From Candidatus Nanohaloarchaea archaeon (GTDB lineage: Archaea > EX4484-52 > GLR71): a DNA stretch of 5,263 nt. The translations under genes were made by a program, and so were the position numbers. Positions within the stretch are counted from its first letter, which is position 1. Each line of letters begins with the position of its first letter. Below the pieces are notes generated by a model. It did not search any database, was not told the DNA's origin, and worked only from the letters and a program-made list of their open reading frames with translations. This document shows, one piece after another, positions 1 to 5,231 of this stretch. Location: positions 1 through 5,263 of the forward strand of contig JAUVES010000057.1 in NCBI GenBank assembly GCA_030594675.1, read 5' to 3'.

Positions 1-1364
1 TGCTGGACAAGCATCAACTGTTCTGCTTCTGCACGCGCTTCCGCAGTCTGCGGAACATGCACATTCATCTCATCACCATCAAAGTCCGCATTATAAGGTG
101 TACATACAGTAAGATTAAGGCGGAATGTTTTATATGGAAGAACTTTGACCTTATGCGCCATAAGAGACATCTTATGAAGTGAAGGCTGCCTGTTGAAAAG
201 TACAATATCTCCATCGCTTATATGCTTCTCCACAATATATCCCTCTGAGAATTCATTCATGATATATTCCCTATTCGTATTAATTATCTTCTTCTTAAGC
301 CCATCAGACCTTATGACATAATTTGCACCATCTTTATTATCAGAACCTCTCATAATACATTCCTTAAGATAGTCAAGATTATCCTTTGTTGCCCTTATAG
401 GAATTGTCAGTTCCTTTGCTATATGCTCAGGTATGCCCACTTCATTAATGCCAATCATAGGATCTGGAGATATAACAGTCCTTGCAGAAAAATTAACTCT
501 CTTTCCTGTAAGATTATGCCTGAATCTGCCATCCTTAGACTTAAGCCTCTGCGATAGTGTCTTAAGCTGTCTTCCTGACCTATGCCTTGCAGGAGGAACA
601 CCGCTCAGTTCATTATTAAAATAAGTAGATACATGATACTGCAGAAGTTCCCATAAATCATCAAGAATAAATTCTGGAGCACCTATCTCAAGATTATTAA
701 GAAGCCTCTGATTAATCCTTACAATATCAACAAGCTTATGCGTAAGGTCATCTTCACTGCGCTCACCACTTGTAAGTGTTATAGATGGTCTGGTTGTAAT
801 AGAAGGCACAGGAAGAATTGTAAGTATCATCCACTCTGGCCTGCCACCCTTGACACCAAGAACATCCAGATCATTATCAGATATTTTTTCAAAATGCTCT
901 CTCGCCTCTTCAGGTGTTATGACATGAGCACCTTTTTTGAAAGACATAGGCCTCTCAAACTTTATTTTCTCAACAGCTTCACCGCAGACAGGACACTTCT
1001 TGGGAATTGCAAGCTTGCTTAATGAACCTTCAGTTTTAAGCTTCTCCTTGTCCACAAGCAGCCCGCCGCATTCAGAACAGGTAGATGTAAGAATATCTTT
1101 CACATGCTTAATATATATAATATTATAGACCGGCTTTGCAAGCTCAATATGGCCAAAATGACCCTGGCACTCACCAGATCTGCCGCCGCATGTCTTGCAT
1201 CTTATACCTGGATCAATAACACCAAGACGTGTATCCATTACACCACCATCAACAGGATACGCATCCGCATCATACACATCAGATGTAGTTATAAGAATAG
1301 CAGACATCTTCTGTATCATCTTTGGTGAAAGCAATTTAAAATCAATCTTATCAATCATTACCAT
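1..1364 (-). CDS. rpoA1: DNA-directed RNA polymerase subunit A' (RpoA1), 5' part, cut by the window edge
   Basis: This is the N-terminal half (about 454 codons visible) of the largest core subunit of archaeal RNA polymerase, which carries the catalytic magnesium site in the cytoplasmic transcription enzyme. The frame is open from the ATG at 1364 to the window edge. In order it shows the clamp core with RLGVIDPG, a zinc site C56-x2-C59-x6-C66-x2-H69 (CxGHFGH type), a second zinc cluster with C96, C99, C124 and C127, GERSEDDLTHKLVDIVRIN, the RHRSGRQLKTLSQRLKSKDG region, the FSARTVISPDP stretch, FNRQPSLHKMS (N391 onward), and the catalytic loop NADFDGDEMN with Asp427, Asp429 and Asp431. The full-length family is roughly 850-900 residues, so about half lies outside. 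The start at 1364 has AGGTG seven bases upstream; a second in-frame ATG at 1358 is too far from it. The stretch between the two cysteine pairs of the second zinc cluster looks short. Family assignment is certain. Confidence 0.98.
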   Translation of the reverse strand, partial: MVMIDKIDFKLLSPKMIQKMSAILITTSDVYDADAYPVDGGVMDTRLGVIDPGIRCKTCGGRSGECQGHFGHIELAKPVYNIIYIKHVKDILTSTCSECGGLLVDKEKLKTEGSLSKLAIPKKCPVCGEAVEKIKFERPMSFKKGAHVITPEEAREHFEKISDNDLDVLGVKGGRPEWMILTILPVPSITTRPSITLTSGERSEDDLTHKLVDIVRINQRLLNNLEIGAPEFILDDLWELLQYHVSTYFNNELSGVPPARHRSGRQLKTLSQRLKSKDGRFRHNLTGKRVNFSARTVISPDPMIGINEVGIPEHIAKELTIPIRATKDNLDYLKECIMRGSDNKDGANYVIRSDGLKKKIINTNREYIMNEFSEGYIVEKHISDGDIVLFNRQPSLHKMSLMAHKVKVLPYKTFRLNLTVCTPYNADFDGDEMNVHVPQTAEARAEAEQLMLVQ

Positions 1365-1371
1365 AAATACA

Positions 1372-1376
1372 CACCT
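1372..1376 (-). promoter_or_regulatory. Ribosome binding site of rpoA1
   Basis: AGGTG on the minus strand, seven bases before the ATG at 1364, matches the archaeal anti-Shine-Dalgarno complement GGAGGTGAT. It lies in the 17-base gap after the rpoB1 stop codon and decides the rpoA1 start over the second ATG at 1358. Confidence 0.8.
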
Positions 1377-1381
1377 TTTTC

Positions 1382-3175
1382 TTACGATTTCTCCGGAATT
1401 ATCTTAGGATATATCAAAAGACTTCTAAGCTCATCAAGCATAAGCTTGAAAGCATACGCCATCTCCACATTAACAATAGACTCATTCTTGCAGAGCGGAC
1501 AATATGTCTTGTTCTTGATATGGTCCTCTATTGCAATGACACCGCAATCCTTACACACTGGAATTGAAACCTTGTCAGAGCCAAACCTTTCCTTAAGTGT
1601 AATAGGGGCACCATGAGCAATAAAGCAGTCCTTTTCCATCTCACCAAGCCGAAGGCCACCTTCTTTAGAACGGCCTTCTGTCGGCTGCTTAGTCATAAGG
1701 GCTACAGGACCTTTTGACCTTGCATGTATCTTCTTAGAGACAAGATGATACAGCCTGTAATAATATGTTATGCCTGTAAGTATCTGAACCTGCATCTTTT
1801 CTCCAGTAATGCCATTATAAAGAGTTTCCTTTCCATCATCCCGGAAACCAAAATACTTAAGAGCAGTCCTTATCTTTTCTTCATCACCCTTAAAGACAGA
1901 ACCATTAACTCTTTTGGCTGCAAGAGCACCAACTTTACCTGCAACAATCTCAAGAAGCTGACCAACTGTCATACGTGAAGGCATAGCATGAGGATTTACA
2001 ATCAAATCAGGAACAATTCCATCTGCAGTGAACGGCATATCTTCCTCAGGAACCACAAGACCAACAACACCTTTCTGGCCATGCCTTGTAGCCATCTTAT
2101 CCCCCACTTCAGGCACTTTTGTATCACGGACAACAACAGAAGTTATCTTGTTTCCTTCTGCATCAGAAGTAAGTATGATTTTCTCGATAATGCCTGCATT
2201 CCCACTTGATACAGTAAGTGAATTATCACGGAAATTCTGAAGGCCTAGCTTGATTTCCTTAGACACGCCAAGAAATCTTAGAGGAGATATCTTGCCGACA
2301 AGAACACCATGATCTTCAACATTTGCCTCAACTTCTATGACACCATCTTCATCAAGCATATTATAATCTTCCTCGCTCCTGTACCCTTTAACACTAGGTT
2401 CAGGTATGCATAAAACATCTTCCTGACCACCCCAGTATCTCCTGAATTCACTTACAAAAGACCTGTAAGCGATAGAACGCCCAAGACCTCTTTCAAGCGA
2501 CGCCTTATTCAGTATCAGCGCATCTTCCACATTATACCCATAAAATGTAGAGACTGCAATCACAAGATTATGGCCTGATGGATGTGATTCAAGGCCAACA
2601 GCATCCATGCTATCTGTCTTCACAATAGGCACCTGTGGATATACAAGCACATTATAAGTAGTGTCATCTCTTAAAAGAAAGTTCTGCAAAGGAATACCAA
2701 TAGACTGGACAGCCATACGGGACCCATAATTCAGACGATCACCACGGTTTTTCTCAGGAAATACTAAAATTGACGCAGCAACACCAAGAATAAGAGACGG
2801 ATCAAGTTCCATATGAGTATGCTCAGAAGTGACCTCTTCTCTTGAAACTGCAACATATGCATTTTCCTCTTCTTCAGCATCAAGATACTCTACAATATTC
2901 TTCTTCAGGACATTATCCCAGGACATCTCATCACTTTTGAGCTTCTCAGCCATCTCATCAGTAAGAAGCGGTTTTCCGTCTTCTATAACAACAAGCGGAC
3001 GCCTGACACGGCCAGAATCAAGATTTATCTGAACCTCATCCTTATCTTCATGATATGCTACATTAAGTGTATCAGGAAGCTGGCTCTTTCTCCTCTTATC
3101 TATAAGTGACTTGACAAGTTCTTTTGGTTTGTCATGCACACCAGCAAAACAACCATTTACATAAACCTCACTCAT
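1382..3175 (-). CDS. rpoB1: DNA-directed RNA polymerase subunit B' (RpoB1)
   Basis: This is the C-terminal part of the split second-largest RNA polymerase subunit (597 residues, typical for B'), supplying the wall, hybrid-binding and anchor regions next to the active site. Visible motifs are SGRVRRPL near 54-61, LDAEEEENAYVAV near 98-110, GYNVEDA (213-219), WGGQED (248-253), and GDKMATRHGQKG (358-369), which holds the two invariant lysines K360 and K368. These are followed by GIVPDLIVNPHAMPSRMTVG, KIHARSKGPVALMTKQPTEG, GGLRLGEMEKDCFIAHGA, and a C-terminal zinc site C541, C544, C559, C562. ATG 3175 is chosen because GGTG sits six bases upstream; an in-frame GTG at 3184 overlaps that element and would add MLK. 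The gene overlaps the rpoB2 stop by 8 bases (ATGAGTGA), which suggests translational coupling. One oddity is that the usually conserved N-S/Q-S-P-R motif reads NRGDR (residues 143-147), followed ten residues on by VQ where KQ is usual. Confidence 0.97.
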   Translation of the reverse strand: MSEVYVNGCFAGVHDKPKELVKSLIDKRRKSQLPDTLNVAYHEDKDEVQINLDSGRVRRPLVVIEDGKPLLTDEMAEKLKSDEMSWDNVLKKNIVEYLDAEEEENAYVAVSREEVTSEHTHMELDPSLILGVAASILVFPEKNRGDRLNYGSRMAVQSIGIPLQNFLLRDDTTYNVLVYPQVPIVKTDSMDAVGLESHPSGHNLVIAVSTFYGYNVEDALILNKASLERGLGRSIAYRSFVSEFRRYWGGQEDVLCIPEPSVKGYRSEEDYNMLDEDGVIEVEANVEDHGVLVGKISPLRFLGVSKEIKLGLQNFRDNSLTVSSGNAGIIEKIILTSDAEGNKITSVVVRDTKVPEVGDKMATRHGQKGVVGLVVPEEDMPFTADGIVPDLIVNPHAMPSRMTVGQLLEIVAGKVGALAAKRVNGSVFKGDEEKIRTALKYFGFRDDGKETLYNGITGEKMQVQILTGITYYYRLYHLVSKKIHARSKGPVALMTKQPTEGRSKEGGLRLGEMEKDCFIAHGAPITLKERFGSDKVSIPVCKDCGVIAIEDHIKNKTYCPLCKNESIVNVEMAYAFKLMLDELRSLLIYPKIIPEKS

Positions 3176-4643
3176 TTTTAACACCCAGACTGCTCAAAGC
3201 AGACATTACTTTTTTACTATGATCCTCATCAGAGGTCGTTACCTGTGCACCAAGAGCAAGAAACTTACGAAGGCCAATATTCTGGCCTTCAGGAGTCCTT
3301 ACAGCACATAGCCTGCCCCAGTGAGTTGCATGCAATTCCCTCGCTTCATAATGTTCCTGTGTAGATGACAGCGGCGAGACGACACCTCTCAGATGACCAA
3401 GAGATCTTACATAATTACTTCTCTCAAGCCTCTGGCTGACACCTGTCTGATTTGCAAAATCACCGACAGCCATCGCTCTCATAATCTGTTTTGTCAAAAC
3501 ACCACTTATGACAATACTCTGCAGATTTGGAAGCCTTCGCCCTCTTTTAATCATCTTCTGATAATTATACTGCAACCTTGCAACAAGACCCCATCTTCCA
3601 AGAATTGTAGACCTTACAACAGATTCAAGAAGATCTCCTGCAAGTCTCAGTCTCTTATTAGCATAATGATCAATATCATCAATTATTTTGCCATCATACA
3701 AAAGCTCCATCTTAGCCATAACATTTGCAAGATACCTTGCCTTAATTGTCCTACTTGAAGCATCCTGACCAAGATGTGGAAGAAAATAATTATCAAGCAG
3801 GTGCTCTACTCTCTCAACAACCTGATCTTTCTTCATGATTTTCATAATTTTACCTATTGCCTCTATAGCATCATCTTTTCCTGAAAGTTCAGTCATATAA
3901 AAATTAAGAAGAACATTCTCAGATGGGTCTTTGCCTTTAAACATCACATCAATAATTTCTTTATCTGTCTCAAGGCCAAGCGCTTTCATAAGTGCAACAA
4001 CAGGTATTGGTGTTGCAGTTACATTTGCAAACCTTGCCACAATAGTGCCATCCTCTTTTCTTTCAAAAACATGTCTCTGCGTATAACCGCGCACTTTAGA
4101 ATCAATTCTCGCATTGATCTCTTCCTTTTTCTTCTGGAATATGAGCCGGTTCGGTGCAATATCTTCAAAAAGTATAAGCACTCTTTCAACACCGTTTATT
4201 ATAAAATAACCGCCCATATCATAAGAATCTTCCCCTGCATCAATAAGCTCATCTTTTGATAGGCCAGAAAGCGGGCATAAATTAGACTTGACCATTACAG
4301 GAAAGTTTCCGATATTGATAAAAGTTGTCTCATGTTCAACATCCTCAAAGACAGGCGTCATTTCAATATAAAGTGTAGAAGAATAAGTAAGTTTCCTAAG
4401 TCTTGCCTCCTTCGGTTCCAATACTTTTGTAGACCCGTCATTCTCTTTTATTTCAGGAGGGCCAATCATGACTTTTCCAAAGCGTATAGTAAGATTTTCC
4501 TGTGTAGGTAGGTCAATCTTAACCTCACCGATATCATCAATTATCTGCTGAAGACGATTCTCTATAAAATTATTGAAAGAATCAATCTGATGAGAAATGA
4601 AGCAGTCATTATCTCTATAATATCTTAAAAACGAATCAATCAT
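3168..4643 (-). CDS. rpoB2: DNA-directed RNA polymerase subunit B'' (RpoB2)
   Basis: This is the N-terminal part of the split second-largest RNA polymerase subunit (491 residues, the usual B'' size), forming the protrusion, lobe and fork, and it assembles with B' (rpoB1) into one functional Rpb2-like subunit. It opens with the HQIDSFNNFIENRLQQII type N-terminus. It then shows VMVKSNLCPLSGLS (117-130 approx.), GEDSYDMGGYFIINGVERV, EDIAPNRLIF, DDIDHYANKRLRLAGDLL (322-339), QTGVSQRLERSNYVRSL, GVVSPLS, and EARELHATHWGRLCAVRTPEG ending near 453. It ends shortly after the LALGAQV segment, the normal break point before B'. Two adjacent ATGs exist (4646 and 4643). AGGTG lies four bases before the first and seven before the second, and seven matches the spacing at rpoA1, so 4643 is preferred. 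The TPEG segment departs from the consensus I recall (CPxETPEGPN) at several positions. There is no frameshift. Confidence 0.97.
   Translation of the reverse strand: MIDSFLRYYRDNDCFISHQIDSFNNFIENRLQQIIDDIGEVKIDLPTQENLTIRFGKVMIGPPEIKENDGSTKVLEPKEARLRKLTYSSTLYIEMTPVFEDVEHETTFINIGNFPVMVKSNLCPLSGLSKDELIDAGEDSYDMGGYFIINGVERVLILFEDIAPNRLIFQKKKEEINARIDSKVRGYTQRHVFERKEDGTIVARFANVTATPIPVVALMKALGLETDKEIIDVMFKGKDPSENVLLNFYMTELSGKDDAIEAIGKIMKIMKKDQVVERVEHLLDNYFLPHLGQDASSRTIKARYLANVMAKMELLYDGKIIDDIDHYANKRLRLAGDLLESVVRSTILGRWGLVARLQYNYQKMIKRGRRLPNLQSIVISGVLTKQIMRAMAVGDFANQTGVSQRLERSNYVRSLGHLRGVVSPLSSTQEHYEARELHATHWGRLCAVRTPEGQNIGLRKFLALGAQVTTSDEDHSKKVMSALSSLGVKNE
3182..3185 (-). promoter_or_regulatory. Ribosome binding site of rpoB1, inside rpoB2
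   Basis: GGTG on the minus strand lies within the last codons of rpoB2, six bases before ATG 3175. The alternative GTG start at 3184 falls inside this element, so the element argues for ATG 3175 as the real start of rpoB1. Confidence 0.65.
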
Positions 4644-4650
4644 CATATAC

Positions 4651-4655
4651 CACCT
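4651..4655 (-). promoter_or_regulatory. Ribosome binding site of rpoB2, overlapping the rpoH stop
   Basis: AGGTG on the minus strand shares its first two bases with the rpoH TAG stop (4656-4654) and stands seven bases before ATG 4643 (four before ATG 4646). The overlap suggests that ribosomes finishing rpoH help load rpoB2. Confidence 0.75.
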
Positions 4656-4872
4656 AAACTACAACCCTATAATATACAGAAACACCGGAAGTGGCAGACT
4701 TACGTGAAATCTTGACCACATTACCCGCTTTCACACCAAACACTTTGATAGCCGGATCATCCTTCAAAATTCTTGGAAGATCATCAACAGAAATATTATA
4801 CTTATCAAGAACTTCTTTAACAGCCTTACTATCAAGAATTTCATGCTTTGGAACAAGCACATGATTTATCAT
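4654..4872 (-). CDS. rpoH: DNA-directed RNA polymerase subunit H (RpoH, Rpb5 C-terminal type)
   Basis: This is the small core subunit at the lower jaw of archaeal RNA polymerase, equivalent to the C-terminal domain of eukaryotic Rpb5. Key family features are HVLVPKHEIL at the N-terminus, DLPRILKDDPAIK in the middle, and the terminal block GNVVKISRKSATSGVSVYYR. The frame stays open upstream: an ATG at 4914 would add 14 residues (86 in total) and TTG codons lie further up at 4923 and 4920. I choose ATG 4872 (72 residues) because known RpoH proteins begin only a few residues before the HxLVPKH motif. Neither ATG has a clear Shine-Dalgarno element, unlike the three downstream genes, so the start stays uncertain. 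It is the first protein gene of the cluster, begins 62 bases after the tRNA-Lys 3' end (20 bases if 4914 is used), and its stop overlaps the rpoB2 ribosome site. Confidence 0.93.
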   Translation of the reverse strand: MINHVLVPKHEILDSKAVKEVLDKYNISVDDLPRILKDDPAIKVFGVKAGNVVKISRKSATSGVSVYYRVVV

Positions 4873-4948
4873 ATCTTCATCATTCAAGTATATCGCCTCT
4901 GAATTTACAAACATAACCAACAAGTATCAAATTATGAGCCCGAAGGGA

Positions 4949-5053
4949 CTTTCATCAAAGGAAATCCTGTTGCGCACATTAAATTTGATAATGAACAATG
5001 ACTTCATCCTGAAAGGATGAATGTCATGCACGCCTCAAGGGAGTTCCCTTGAA
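4949..5053 (-). other. Archaeal tRNA intron with bulge-helix-bulge splice motif
   Basis: The outer helix is the T stem (GAGGG with CCCTT). The central 4-pair helix is TTCA (5059-5056) with TGAA (4954-4951). The 5' bulge is AAT (5055-5053) and the 3' bulge is AGT (4950-4948). The inner helix is TCAAGGG (5052-5046) with CCTTTGA (4961-4955), seven pairs including one G-U. Cutting each bulge between its second and third base restores the T loop TTCAAAT exactly. The intron body can also form GCGTGCA (5033-5027) with TGTGCGC (4978-4972), the hairpin at 4998-5027, and CATTA/TAATG (4993-4977). No protein is encoded. Removal would need a splicing endonuclease that accepts motifs outside the anticodon loop. 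Confidence 0.85.
4998..5027 (-). other. Strong hairpin inside the tRNA-Lys intron
   Basis: ATGAC (5027-5023) pairs with GTCAT (5002-4998), and TTCATCCT (5021-5014) pairs with AGGATGAA (5010-5003). Together this is 13 pairs with one bulged A at 5022 and a short TTC loop. It is the most stable-looking local structure in the window and projects from the middle of the intron. Confidence 0.75.
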
Positions 5054-5114
5054 TTTGAACCCTCGACACCCGGATTAAGAGTCCGGTGCTCTAACCAGAC
5101 TGAGCTACGAGCCC

Positions 5115-5231
5115 ACATAAATCAAAAAAAGTATACCTCTGGCTACCTGACAAACAGGCCACTCAGAAATTTATTTTTTTGAAAATGCACATAATTCAAT
5201 ACCTTTTATCTTGCTTTTAATTACCTTGCAA
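5115..5231. other. Spacer between the two tRNA genes, no gene seen
   Basis: This AT-rich stretch holds no credible open reading frame. It contains the hairpin at 5140-5161, a run of seven T on the minus strand (5130-5124), and a T run on the plus strand (5174-5180). A TATAC at 5136-5131 resembles a TATA element, but it sits only about 19 bases from the tRNA-Lys 5' end. That is too close for the usual archaeal spacing of about 26 bases to a start site upstream of the tRNA, so I do not call a promoter. The two tRNAs may share one transcript. Confidence 0.5.
5124..5161 (-). terminator. Possible terminator or processing hairpin between the tRNAs
   Basis: On the minus strand TGGC-CTG (5161-5155) pairs with CAG and GCCA (ending at 5140), leaving a three-base GTA bulge and a TTTGT loop. 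A seven-T tract follows at 5130-5124. T tracts alone can end archaeal transcription, so this could stop transcripts from the upstream tRNA. The nine bases between stem and T run make it an imperfect match to a hairpin terminator. Confidence 0.25.

Larger units (their letters stand above)
4935..5114 (-). tRNA. tRNA-Lys(CUU) with a 105-base intron in the T loop (position 59/60)
   Basis: Exon 1 (5114-5054) gives the acceptor 5' strand GGGCTCG, D arm GCTC/GAGC with GG in the loop, anticodon stem CCGGA/TCCGG with loop CTCTTAA (anticodon CTT, lysine), variable loop GTGTC, and the T-stem 5' strand GAGGG followed by TTCAAA. The following bases do not complete a T arm. The missing 3' part lies 105 bases on, as exon 2 (4948-4935): T, CCCTT (pairs with GAGGG, one G-U), CGGGCTC (pairs with the acceptor using two wobble pairs) and discriminator A. 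The spliced tRNA would be 75 bases. CCA is not encoded. The splice site forms a complete bulge-helix-bulge, described under the intron. A plain reading would miss exon 2 and call this a truncated gene. Lysine identity rests on the anticodon and on the resemblance of both exons to archaeal tRNA-Lys. Confidence 0.9.

Noticed and set aside
433..1407. Several short overlapping plus-strand frames of 60-95 codons
   Set aside because: All are antisense to rpoA1, which is intact and strongly conserved here, and none shows a credible ribosome site or family.
3393..3758. A 121-codon open frame on the plus strand
   Set aside because: It lies wholly antisense to a highly conserved part of rpoB2, has no recognisable product and arises from codon bias on the opposite strand. 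The other plus-strand frames over the polymerase genes were rejected for the same reason.
4873..4923. N-terminal extension of rpoH from TTG 4923 or ATG 4914
   Set aside because: The extra residues match nothing recalled in RpoH, and family members start close to the HxLVPKH motif; no ribosome site supports the longer forms, though they cannot be excluded.
4949..4960. TTGATGA near the intron 3' end as a C box of a box C/D guide RNA
   Set aside because: The first base does not fit the RUGAUGA consensus, the stretch is already explained by the splice motif, and no well-placed D box was seen.
5054..5114. tRNA-Lys as a truncated pseudogene lacking its 3' end
   Set aside because: The missing T-stem and acceptor strands are found at 4948-4935 with matching pairing, and a full bulge-helix-bulge joins them.
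5131..5136. TATAC before tRNA-Lys as a TATA box
   Set aside because: It is about 19 bases from the mature tRNA 5' end, so a normal 26-base spacing would put transcription initiation inside the tRNA.
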